Source: Williamsia sterculiae | GTDB taxonomy: Bacteria; Actinomycetota; Actinomycetes; Mycobacteriales; Mycobacteriaceae | NCBI RefSeq assembly: GCF_900156495.1 | Contig: NZ_FTNT01000016.1 | Coordinates: 28,518-92,517, forward strand | Direction: 5' to 3' | DNA length: 64,000 bases | In this document: piece by piece, positions 34,419 through 42,552 of the stretch | Layout: every line of letters begins with the position of its first letter | How positions within the stretch are numbered: the stretch's first letter is position 1 | Translations under genes and position numbers: made by a program | Notes under the pieces: generated by a model | Told to the model about the DNA's origin: nothing | The model's input: only the letters and a program-made list of their open reading frames with translations | Databases searched by the model: none

Positions 34419-34513
34419 AAGAACCCCCCGGTTACCAGCCGGAGGGCTCTTGACTCAAGTTGAGAGACCGAGTTACCAGCTCAGTCTCGTGGGCCTTCGC
34501 CCATCCCCGAAGG
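34419..34513 (+). promoter_or_regulatory. Multi-hairpin leader of rep with two identical loops
   Basis: Three stem-loops follow each other. The first (34419-34451) has arms AAGA, CCC and CCGG; the second (34464-34488) has arms GAGAC-c-GAG and CTC-a-GTCTC; the third (34494-34513) has CCTTCG and CGAAGG. The first two carry the same loop core TTACCAG in the repeat GTTACCAGC. Between them is CTTGACTCAAG. Stacked hairpins with shared loops upstream of a rep gene resemble antisense-RNA or protein-controlled leaders. Start and direction of the transcript are not known. Confidence 0.45.
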
Positions 34514-34601
34514 GACTGTCTCTTGCCAGACGGATCTCAGGGTAGCGCGCGTCTTCACGTGCACGCAATCCCTGCGTACAGCGTGTCGTTGAAACACGCT
34601 C

Positions 34602-36449
34602 ATGTTCACTCAGTCGTTCGCAACCACGCGAGCTGCTGGGCCGCGCACAGCAATGCTCGATAAATGGCGTCAATGGTCGCCACGACCAACCGCGCGCCTC
34701 GACACAACCCGCACACACCGGTACCGTTCGGGTAGCTGGCCCCACGACATCGGTGATGTACCGATCGCTACCTACCTGGCCGATCGTCATGGGAATTACA
34801 AGCTCCTCGCGCTAGATCTCGATGCTGGCCGCCTCGGCGCCGATGCCGTTCGCACCGACGTCAACACAGTCGTGCGCGTCCTCACGGATCTCGGTGTCGC
34901 GCACCTGGTTGTCACCTCAGGACCTACGGGTGGACAACACATCTGGATCCGTATCAGCGAGCCAGGAATCCCGCCTCACACCATGGCGCAGCTCGCCCGG
35001 CAAATGCGCATGCATCTGCCGACGCTCGACATCTCGCCCCTGGCCAACGCAGCCACGGGTGCGGTCCGCATACCCGGATCGCCGCATCGAGAGGGGGGAG
35101 CGGCCACCCCGGTCGGAGACCCCGCGTATGTCGACCAGCAGATCGCCGCGATGGACACTCGGCCGGCGCCACCCGAGCTCGCTAACTGGCTCTCTGCGCT
35201 GTTTCCGGCCACCGCGGAAGCCCCCCACCACGCCGACCCGCGACCCGCTATCGGCTCGATGTCACTTACGGGGCATGGCGCCGCGAGGCGACTATCCCGG
35301 GCCAAAGTGCCGCTCAGCCGCGAGTCTGCGGCCCTCCTCACCGAATCGCTGCCACGGGGCGCCGACCGTTCCGCCGCCGCATGGACAGTTCTGCTCGCGA
35401 TGGCCGCGAGCGGCTGGTCCTGGAACGACGTCTTGACGCAACTAAATCAGCCCGGACTTGCGCGACTGCGCGACGACTACCACCAGCGGCAACCGCATGC
35501 GCTAAACCAGTGGAACAAGGCACTCGCCATGGCCGCAGATACCGCCTGGAAGCGCGCCGACAACGAAACTACTACCGCCCCTGCCACCGTCCAGACCGTT
35601 ATCGACGCCATCAGCGGGAAAGTCCATACGCAATCCCACGTGTGGGGAAGGAAGGGCTGGGCGAGCGCCGAACGAGTCCTGTACGCGCTAATGGAACTCT
35701 GTCTGAAGGCACGCACCCTCACCATTGACATCGATGTCAGGCGGCTGGCCGAATCGGCGAACGTACATTACGCAACGGCAGCGCGAGCACTGCACCGGCT
35801 GGCAGCAGAAGGTTGGATCGAACGCACAGCAGAGTCCGCGGGTACCAAAGCCGCGACCTGGAAGTTACGTGCGCCTGGCGCAGCATCATCTGATTGTTTT
35901 ACTGCAACACAAGTGGAATCACGCCCCCCGTCACCAACCCACCGCTTACGTCATTGCCGTCATGATGTATGGGTTTGGAGATATGGACTTGGTGGCGTTG
36001 CGGAGCGGATCCACTTCCTGAGAAGGGTCTGTGGCGGGGACTTGCCGTCGTTGGTTATTGCGACTGGTTACTCGCCAGCCACAGTGTCGTCCTGGCTACG
36101 ACGACTCGACTCGTTTAACCTGGCTGATTCCGTCGACCAGGCGTGGGATCGCACCGCGTCTGAGCTCGGATGTGTCGGGATCATGGCGGCGCGCACGCGA
36201 GCACACTTGATCGACAGGTTGCTTCATGACTGGTGGAACGACGAACTTGCATGGCGGCGTAAGAGAGGAAAACGTCGTTACCGTCAGCGAAAAGGCACAG
36301 CCCGATCGGACCCTGAAGCGCTGAGTCTTCCCATCGCGGTGAACGCACGGACACGTTACGGGAAATTCCCAACGCAAGCGGGTCGCGCCGACTACGCGAC
36401 CGCACGGCTACAGCTCACGTCGAGCGCATCCCACAAGGTCGTCGCGTAG
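34602..36449 (+). CDS. Replication initiator with AEP primase-like domain
   Basis: Up to 615 residues; start ATG 34602 or ATG 34653, both with poor ribosome sites. The N-terminal domain has the archaeo-eukaryotic primase signatures: the acidic motif KLLALDLDAGRLG (about 67-79), then TSGPTGGQHIWIRISEPG (about 104-121) with the sxH-type His, and VRIPGSPHREGGAATP. After a linker, a helix-turn-helix at about 375-410 (VRRLAESANVHYATAARALH) and a second at about 480-500 (VIATGYSPATVSSWLRRLDS) could bind origin iterons. Proteins of this build are the Rep of several actinobacterial plasmids. The tail is basic. Confidence 0.75.
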   Translation: MFTQSFATTRAAGPRTAMLDKWRQWSPRPTARLDTTRTHRYRSGSWPHDIGDVPIATYLADRHGNYKLLALDLDAGRLGADAVRTDVNTVVRVLTDLGVAHLVVTSGPTGGQHIWIRISEPGIPPHTMAQLARQMRMHLPTLDISPLANAATGAVRIPGSPHREGGAATPVGDPAYVDQQIAAMDTRPAPPELANWLSALFPATAEAPHHADPRPAIGSMSLTGHGAARRLSRAKVPLSRESAALLTESLPRGADRSAAAWTVLLAMAASGWSWNDVLTQLNQPGLARLRDDYHQRQPHALNQWNKALAMAADTAWKRADNETTTAPATVQTVIDAISGKVHTQSHVWGRKGWASAERVLYALMELCLKARTLTIDIDVRRLAESANVHYATAARALHRLAAEGWIERTAESAGTKAATWKLRAPGAASSDCFTATQVESRPPSPTHRLRHCRHDVWVWRYGLGGVAERIHFLRRVCGGDLPSLVIATGYSPATVSSWLRRLDSFNLADSVDQAWDRTASELGCVGIMAARTRAHLIDRLLHDWWNDELAWRRKRGKRRYRQRKGTARSDPEALSLPIAVNARTRYGKFPTQAGRADYATARLQLTSSASHKVVA

Positions 36450-36477
36450 CAGCGATGCTTTGCAGTGTCCGGCGATA

Positions 36478-36790
36478 TTGGGGGATGCTTTTGCTCAGAA
36501 AGATGGTCGTGATGATTGTCAGTGGGGGCTGATCGCGCACCATGACCACGGTGTGCAGTACATGCCCGTGGCCTACAGCGAGCGCTTCGCCAGCGTCAAG
36601 ATCACGCAGCCGATCGGCACCGTCGGCTCGTTTACGGCGACGCTGGCGCCGAATCGGTGATCGGACTGTACAAAACCGAGCTGATGATTAAGCCCGACGG
36701 ACCTCGGCAAGGCATCGACGACGTCGAAATCGGCACCCCGTGAAATAGGTCGACTTGGTTCAAGTATCGCCGCCCGTTTGAACAGTGCAA
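36478..36790 (+). pseudogene. IS3-family transposase remnant (C-terminal part of orfB)
   Basis: The first frame reads GLIAHHDHGVQYMPVAYSERF then ITQPIGTVGS, which matches the DDE integrase core of IS3 transposases (HHSDRGxQY and GSVGDSYDNA). The sequence then continues in another frame as SVIGLYKTELMIKPDGP, RQGIDDVEIGTP, a stop, and STWFKYRRP, as in the end of the same protein. At least one frameshift and one in-frame stop are present, so it is inactive. Confidence 0.8.
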
Positions 36791-37515
36791 ACGACCTGAC
36801 ACCCCTCCGAGGCAGAGGCAGCGCACCACGCTCACCGCCTTGCCCCCGCACTCGCCGGCGCTTTGCGCCTGAAGGTCTTTGGGCATCGTCGCGACTATTC
36901 CATTAAGCGCCACAACGACCACGTTCCACCAGCGTAAATACTGGAAGCGCCCCGCTGCGGGTGGTAAAGTCGCAGGTCACAGCCGGTACAGCCCGGGTGC
37001 AACCGGTGACGGGGACACAAACATGCCAAACGCAGGCCACGAACTGGCCCCGAACCCCGGTCGGCAGGGGAGCGGGCTGGCGTTCGAGCTGTCCGGGCAC
37101 GCGCAGGACGTGATCACTGCGGCGCGGCAGTAACCAGTTGCTTTCCAGCCACTCACACCGACGCGGTAGACGCGGTGAGCAATCCTGGCGACGCCGTCGA
37201 AGCCCTGCAGCTCGGTGGCCCACCCAGTCACGCAGCACCAACACATCGCGCCCGCAGGCGACTAGTTTGCGATAGCTGGCATGAACGGTGGGACACATCA
37301 CGCCTAGATGGGGTGGGGGAGAGTTCTTAAACAGCTTTGCACTCCACCCCATCGGGGTCTCTTCGTCGTGTCATCTCGCCACGCCGTAGCGGACCTCAGT
37401 GGTCAGGTACAGGACCAGCCCGTCACGGCGCGGCAAGCTCCGTGTCCTAGCCGCTCCACCGCCGCATCGACTGTGAGTCTCATCCCGCTCCACGGCGTCC
37501 AGCTGCGCATCGCAA
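36791..37515. other. Degenerate intergenic DNA after IS3 remnant
   Basis: No gene accepted. Small frames occur, for example MPNAGHELAPNPGRQGSGLA at 37023-37133 behind GGGGACACAAAC, without a clear partner. An AT-rich gap near 36900-36945 and several short inverted repeats are present. It probably marks the right end of the plasmid backbone before the accessory genes. Confidence 0.4.
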
Positions 37516-37968
37516 CTAATCGAGGCTATCGCTGTCATCAATTGCGGTTACGAGTCGCGTGAGTAGTCGTCGTAGCTGGCTGACATCGGTGGCCGACCAA
37601 TCGCGGAGACGATCGTCTAGGAGGCAAGCCAGCCGGCTGCGAAGGAGCTGAACAACTCGTTCACCCTCTTCGGTTAACGCTAGGAGCGTGACCCTACGAT
37701 CACCCGGGTCATCCTGTGTCAGAAGCAGGCCCGCCTTCGTTAACGTCCGTGCTCTGCGACTGACTAGCGCTCTGTCGACCCCAACCTCAGCGCCCAGAGC
37801 AGCTGCGCTGACCGGGCCAAAGCGAGCGACGCCACTCAAAATGAGGTAGGCCCCCTCGTCGACGGCCTCATGGACATCGTTGATCACGCCCGCATAGAGG
37901 CTGCGACGAATCCGGCGTTGCAGCAGCAACCCCAGCTGATCAGCGATGTCCCGCGTGTCCTGAGTCAC
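37516..37968 (-). CDS. MarR-family regulator
   Basis: 150 residues, ATG at 37968 with a weak ribosome site. Winged helix: LILSGVARFGPVSAAALGAE, VGVDRALVSRRARTLTKAGL, wing LLLTQDDPGDRRVTLLALTEEG. The C-terminus is helical for dimerisation (LRRLLTRLVTAIDDSDSLD). Divergently transcribed from the SnoaL-like gene, with a palindromic operator in the 85 bases between them. It is therefore most likely a local repressor of that gene and of itself. Confidence 0.85.
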   Translation of the reverse strand: MTQDTRDIADQLGLLLQRRIRRSLYAGVINDVHEAVDEGAYLILSGVARFGPVSAAALGAEVGVDRALVSRRARTLTKAGLLLTQDDPGDRRVTLLALTEEGERVVQLLRSRLACLLDDRLRDWSATDVSQLRRLLTRLVTAIDDSDSLD

Positions 37969-37987
37969 GCTACGATCGTACTACCTA

Positions 37988-38038
37988 TACGTGACAAAGT
38001 CCCGCATCTGCAGTAAGTTTGTGTGACATTGTCACGTA
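37988..38038. promoter_or_regulatory. MarR operator: GTGACA palindrome and flanking half site
   Basis: GTGACA-T-TGTCAC (38023-38035) is a perfect palindrome typical of MarR sites. The arm TACGTGACA at 37988-37996 pairs exactly with TGTCACGTA at 38030-38038, giving a second, longer-range site. Both lie between the divergent MarR and SnoaL-like genes and cover the place where the promoters should be. Confidence 0.75.
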
Positions 38039-38053
38039 AAACAGGGAGCGCTC

Positions 38054-38443
38054 GTGAGCAACACCAACCTTTCCGCCGCATTACACGACCTACTCGACCA
38101 CAAGGTGCTGCTGGACACTGCCATCGAACAGCACTTCGCGCCTGACTACCGTCAGTGCACCAACGGGGCATGGGACGATCGTGAAGGTTTCGTCGAACAC
38201 ATCGCACACTTGCGTACCATTGTGGCGAGAGCCGAGATCTCTGTGCTCAACGAGCTGACAGACGGTGACCAGTATGCTGAACGGCACGTAGCGCGAATGG
38301 TCAAGGTCGACGGCTCCACGGTGACGCAGGAAGTCTTCGTGTTTGCGCAGTTCGCGCCTGATGGACGGTTTTCCAGCATTGAAGAGGTAACGAACATGCT
38401 GGCCGGGGCGGAGTCGGACCGGGGTATCGGCAACGCGCGATAA
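38054..38443 (+). CDS. SnoaL/NTF2-like protein
   Basis: 129 residues from GTG 38054 after GGGAGCGCTC. The NTF2-like pattern is FAPDYRQCTNGAWDDREGFVEHI, then AEISVLNELTDGDQYAERHV and TQEVFVFAQFAPDGRFSSIEEV. Such cone-shaped proteins act as small isomerases, cyclases or hydrolases, or simply bind ligands; catalytic residues cannot be assigned. It is the probable target of the divergent MarR regulator. Confidence 0.75.
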   Translation: MSNTNLSAALHDLLDHKVLLDTAIEQHFAPDYRQCTNGAWDDREGFVEHIAHLRTIVARAEISVLNELTDGDQYAERHVARMVKVDGSTVTQEVFVFAQFAPDGRFSSIEEVTNMLAGAESDRGIGNAR

Positions 38444-38606
38444 CGGTTTCGGTAGGAGTCGTGGTGTCGACGTGTGATGCAGACGACCGTCTAACGCTCG
38501 ACGGCGGTGCTATCGGATCGTCCGGTCACTGTCGGAGGTGCCTGATGAATGCGGCCCGCTGGTTGGGCTTGCCAGCACATCGGTTGGACTTGGTATCACA
38601 TAAGTC

Positions 38607-39827
38607 TTAGCGCGGCGCGGGGGTAGGGAGGCGTTTGACTATTTCGAGTGCTAGTCGGATCTCGGCGATGTCGCTTGGATTGGTGAGCGACCGAGCGGTG
38701 AGCTTCTCGACTTTGTTCAATCGTTGGCGAACGGTGTTGGGGTGCAGGTAGAGGCTGGTGGCTGCTCCGGTAGTCGATCCGCCCGCGTCGACCCATGCGA
38801 TGAGAGTGTCGAGTAGCGTGTTGCGGTCAACTCCGTGCATGGAGTCCAGGGGCCCGAGAATGCGTTGCGCTAGTAGGGTCATGACTTCTGGTGCGCTGAC
38901 AGCCGCGACGGCAAGGGGGGCTTCGTCGAACACGACGACGCGCGAGCCGGTGGTGGCGCTGAGGCTGGCTATGCGTGCCAATCGGAGCGCCTCGGCTGTC
39001 TTTGCGAGTTCGTTGTATGGGGGGCTCACACCCACCGGTGACGACGCGAACTGTGAGAGAACGGCAATGAGGTGGTCATGATGGGTGGACTCGCGTAGTG
39101 CGGCCACGCCGATATGAAAGTCGTGGCGTAGTAGCCATGCCGACTGGATGCCGCGACTGGACAGTCGTTCGGCGACTCTCGGCAAGGCCGGAGTTCCGAC
39201 ATCTGCCACGTGGGCCGCGATTACGACGTACGGGCCGATCGTTGGCAGCCCGACGAGGTCGGCGGTTTCCCACAGTGTCTGCTGCTCGGTGACGTGACCG
39301 ACCAACAAGGCGTCGAGCAGCGCGATGCGCCGTTGCTCTTGGTCCAGGATCTGTTGGTTCATCTCGGCATGGAATGCTGTCGCCGCTGCTTGAGCGAACA
39401 GATCGTGGGCAACGACTGCGTGTGACGTTATGTCTTGCAAGACCTTTTTTGACACACCAGTTGCGTTCGCTTCAGCGCCGACGAGATCCCATATCCGCCG
39501 CAAACCCACGCGGTAGGCGGCCAAGACTTCCGGCAATGGAACGCCGAGTTCCGCACGGTGGCGGCCGGTAGCCTCCGCCGCGGAGAGCTCCAGTGTGGTG
39601 TCGCCAGACAGTGCGAGAAATACGTACTTCAGGTGTGCAATGCAACTGGTTCGAAGCGCTTCGGGGGATACCAATGCAGAGTCACGGTAGAACTCGACAC
39701 GGTCACGAACGGTATTGGCGAGTGCTACTCCTAGTTCGTCGACACGCCCGAGGAGGCGCGCACCCAGCCGACTGGCATCGTCGCGCGTATCGCGGGTGTG
39801 GTGAGGTTCATCGGCGGCATGCACCAT
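38607..39827 (-). CDS. PucR/CdaR-type transcriptional regulator
   Basis: 406 residues, ATG at 39827. The N-terminal half is helical (RsbU/RsbRD-like, with GVPLPEVLAAYRVGLRRIWDL), a GGDEF-like central domain (about 200-290) follows, and the C-terminal HTH_30 of PucR proteins is LLDTLIAWVDAGGSTTGAAT, SLYLHPNTVRQRLNKVEKLT. These proteins are ligand-responsive regulators of divergent catabolic genes. It faces the DUF-type gene, haem peroxidase and P450, so they are the likely targets. The start codon lies inside a 12-bp palindrome CACCATATGGTG (39822-39833). Confidence 0.85.
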   Translation of the reverse strand: MVHAADEPHHTRDTRDDASRLGARLLGRVDELGVALANTVRDRVEFYRDSALVSPEALRTSCIAHLKYVFLALSGDTTLELSAAEATGRHRAELGVPLPEVLAAYRVGLRRIWDLVGAEANATGVSKKVLQDITSHAVVAHDLFAQAAATAFHAEMNQQILDQEQRRIALLDALLVGHVTEQQTLWETADLVGLPTIGPYVVIAAHVADVGTPALPRVAERLSSRGIQSAWLLRHDFHIGVAALRESTHHDHLIAVLSQFASSPVGVSPPYNELAKTAEALRLARIASLSATTGSRVVVFDEAPLAVAAVSAPEVMTLLAQRILGPLDSMHGVDRNTLLDTLIAWVDAGGSTTGAATSLYLHPNTVRQRLNKVEKLTARSLTNPSDIAEIRLALEIVKRLPTPAPR

Positions 39828-39833
39828 ATGGTG
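39822..39833. promoter_or_regulatory. 12-bp palindrome over the PucR start codon
   Basis: CACCATATGGTG is a perfect palindrome and includes the start codon of the regulator. Possible operator for autoregulation, or chance. Confidence 0.35.
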
Positions 39834-39996
39834 ACTCTAGACACACCGGTATCCGCCATAGAATGTGTGGTGTCACCCATGCGTTGGCCGAAGTCAGTGC
39901 TACGCCACATAGACATCGTTGAGTGATCTGTTTCACACTGGCAGCGCAGGCTCATGACCTGTCTTGCGGTGCACTCAAAGTGACGGTGGAGGTCCG

Positions 39997-40653
39997 ATGT
40001 CGCAAAGTCTTCTGAACGAGGCGTCCGTGCTGGACCGGTTGGCACAGGCGCGCGCTGCAGGTGATGAGGGCTCTGGGCCCCCGGGAGCACACACGTGGGC
40101 GTTGTTGGAGCAGCTGCGTGGTCAGGCAGGCCGGGACAAAGAGGCGACTATCGCCTTGTTGAATGCGCTGTTCGCCGTCGGAACACCACCCTCTCGGCTG
40201 CACGGCACCACGTCGGGGATGCTGCTGGCGACGACGACGACGGGTCCTCTCGATGCCGCCGTCAAGGTTCTGACGTCGGTGTGGATGCCATGGCAGGGTA
40301 AACGATTCGACCAGGATGCGGCCAGTGGCGACAACCGGATGACGGGGTCGTCGAGTCTGGTCGGACGACTGGTGTGGCCGCTGTACTCGATGCGCCCCAA
40401 TGACGGGGAGCGCGCGGCATTTGACTTCACGACCTACGTCGAACCCGGCAAGGAGAACCCCGATAGGGACGTGTTGGTCATCGACTATTCCGATATACCG
40501 GATAATCCCACGCTGGTCATTCGTAGTATTCGTGACGAGCTCGTCGAGCTCACCCCAGGCGCCTACCTGGGAAAAATATTCTTCCGGATGCCCAAACTCT
40601 CGGGTCACGATAATTTCGAGCGGATAGGTTTCTTTGCCCTGCGTACACCGTGA
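39997..40653 (+). CDS. Uncharacterised protein with W-x-GKRF motif
   Basis: 218 residues, ATG at 39997 after GGTGGAGGTCC. N-terminal helical part (LNEASVLDRLAQARAAGDEG), then a beta-rich domain beginning TSVWMPWQGKRFDQDAASGD, with FTTYVEPGKENPDRDVLVID and GAYLGKIFFRMP. A similar layout with MPHWYGKRF is seen in the protein encoded at 53.2-53.7 kb. The fold resembles a lipocalin or GXWXG-type barrel, which would suit a hydrophobic ligand. First gene of the peroxidase-P450 operon; the function may be lipid delivery or product handling, which is inference. Confidence 0.65.
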   Translation: MSQSLLNEASVLDRLAQARAAGDEGSGPPGAHTWALLEQLRGQAGRDKEATIALLNALFAVGTPPSRLHGTTSGMLLATTTTGPLDAAVKVLTSVWMPWQGKRFDQDAASGDNRMTGSSSLVGRLVWPLYSMRPNDGERAAFDFTTYVEPGKENPDRDVLVIDYSDIPDNPTLVIRSIRDELVELTPGAYLGKIFFRMPKLSGHDNFERIGFFALRTP

Positions 40654-40742
40654 GCTCACCGACAACGTACGCCGACCCTTCGTCGAACAATCCAGCATAA
40701 TCAGCCTGTACTGCAAATTTGATTTCGGAAAGCGATGTGTCA

Positions 40743-42551
40743 ATGAGTCCTCAGTGGTACCAGAATCCCTCGCTCATACTGCAGTTGAAAGCATTGTCGA
40801 ATGAGCGTGATGCTCTCCGCGAACACAACCTGTTCGAGGCGGAGAATATCCGCCCCGAGAGCGACGAGCATCAAGCGCCGGCGGAGGCTCAGCGCGCACG
40901 AACACCCGAAGGTACCTGGAACGACCTCGACGACCCGTACATGGGTGCCAAGGGCACGGGGTTCGGCAGAAATGTGCCTATCAGCAAGACCATAACCGAT
41001 ACCAAACGTCTTCTTGACCCGGATCCGCGGGTCATCAGTAACAAGCTGATGGCCCGCGACGAGTTCAAGCCTGCCGGTATCGTTAACGCACTGGCAGCCG
41101 CATGGCTGCAATTTGAGAACCACAATTGGTTCTTTCACGGCGACGGTGTGGCAGACAAAACGATCGACATCCCCTTACAGGAGGGTGATGATTTCCCCGA
41201 GGATCCCATGCGGATCCGGTGCACCATTCCCTTGCACGGGGAAATCGCCCACGGTTGCCCGGCACCTGTGTTTGGGAATCAGGAAACCCATTGGTGGGAC
41301 GGGTCGCAGATCTACGGCAGCGGCGCAGAGCGCCAGAGCGAGGTGCGCACGTTCGTCGACGGGAAGGTGAAGGTTGGTGACGATGGTCGACTACCGCGCA
41401 GTCATGTGCCTGGTGTCGATCTGACGGGTATGCGCGAGAACTGGTGGCTCGGGGTGGGATTGCTCCACACGTTGTTCGCCCGTGAGCACAACGCTGTGTG
41501 TGATGCCCTCAAGAAGAACTATCCCAGCTTCGATGACCAACGCCTGTTCGAGATCGGTGTGTTGGTGGTGTCTGCACTCATCGCGAAGATCCACACGGTG
41601 GAATGGACGACATGTGTTCTGCGGCACCCGGCATTGCAGATCGGGATGAACGCAAACTGGTACGGCGCACTTGGCGAGCAATTCCGCAACAACATCGGCC
41701 GCATCGGCGATAACGAGGCACTCTCAGGAATCATCGGCTCGAACGCAGATCAGCACTCGGCCCCCTTTTCCCTGACCGAAGAATTCGTGTCGGTCTATCG
41801 GATGCATCCGCTCATTCCAGATGACTGGGACTTCTACTCTCTGGCCTCAGGTGAGCACCTGGAGCACCGCGAATTCACCGAGCTTCAGGGAAGATTTACC
41901 AGAGACTTCATGGATCGCATGGATATGGGCGATCTGTGGTACTCCATCGGTCTCGCCAGCGCCGGCGCCGTATGCCTACACAACTATCCCAATGCGCTAC
42001 GCAACCTGACACGTGTCGACGGCCAAATCACCGATCTCGCTACCCTCGACATCGTCCGTGACCGCGAGCGCGGCGTACCACGATACAACGACTTCCGCGA
42101 GGCACTACGAATGCCGCGACGCAAAAAAATCAGTGACATCACACCCAACAAGCAATGGGCGCGGGAAATCAACGAGGTCTACAACGGCGACGTCGACGCA
42201 GTAGACCTACAGATCGGCATGCAAGCAGAAAAACCGCCGAAGGGCTTCGGATTCTCCGACACCGCGTTCCGGATCTTCATCCTGATGGCATCGAGACGGT
42301 TGAAGAGTGACCGATTCTTCACCAACGACTTCACGCCGGAAACGTACACCAAAGCCGGATTCGACTGGGTGAACAACACCACCATGAAAGACGTGTTGCT
42401 GCGCCACTACCCTGAACTGGGTCCGGTTGTTGGTGACGTGGACCGGGTGTTCGCACCGTGGCCGGCACTGGGAACTCCACCCCAATCGGGGCAGAACGCG
42501 GTGTTCCGATTGGCAAACACCGCGCGCGCATACGTGCCGTGGGATATCTGA
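40743..42551 (+). CDS. Alpha-dioxygenase-like haem peroxidase (fatty acid dioxygenase)
   Basis: The ATG at 40743 is preferred to TTG 40719. 602 residues. All key residues of the plant alpha-dioxygenase/cyclooxygenase superfamily are in order: distal His127 in LQFENHNWFFHG, HTLFAREHNAVCDAL, catalytic Tyr352 in TEEFVSVYRMHPLIPDDW and proximal His413 in AVCLHNYPNALRNL. There is no signal peptide, so it is cytoplasmic. It probably inserts O2 into a long-chain fatty acid to give a hydroperoxide. The P450 gene begins one base after its stop codon, an arrangement like the fused dioxygenase-P450 enzymes of fungi. Confidence 0.85.
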   Translation: MSPQWYQNPSLILQLKALSNERDALREHNLFEAENIRPESDEHQAPAEAQRARTPEGTWNDLDDPYMGAKGTGFGRNVPISKTITDTKRLLDPDPRVISNKLMARDEFKPAGIVNALAAAWLQFENHNWFFHGDGVADKTIDIPLQEGDDFPEDPMRIRCTIPLHGEIAHGCPAPVFGNQETHWWDGSQIYGSGAERQSEVRTFVDGKVKVGDDGRLPRSHVPGVDLTGMRENWWLGVGLLHTLFAREHNAVCDALKKNYPSFDDQRLFEIGVLVVSALIAKIHTVEWTTCVLRHPALQIGMNANWYGALGEQFRNNIGRIGDNEALSGIIGSNADQHSAPFSLTEEFVSVYRMHPLIPDDWDFYSLASGEHLEHREFTELQGRFTRDFMDRMDMGDLWYSIGLASAGAVCLHNYPNALRNLTRVDGQITDLATLDIVRDRERGVPRYNDFREALRMPRRKKISDITPNKQWAREINEVYNGDVDAVDLQIGMQAEKPPKGFGFSDTAFRIFILMASRRLKSDRFFTNDFTPETYTKAGFDWVNNTTMKDVLLRHYPELGPVVGDVDRVFAPWPALGTPPQSGQNAVFRLANTARAYVPWDI

Positions 42552-42552
42552 G

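Larger units (their letters stand above)
34105..34601. other. Gene-free region upstream of rep
   Basis: 500 bases without a convincing gene. From left to right: a GC-rich inverted repeat and an AT-rich stretch (34185-34233), a spacer, and a cluster of hairpins (34419-34513). Position directly in front of the replication initiator suggests the origin and the rep leader. Confidence 0.5.
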
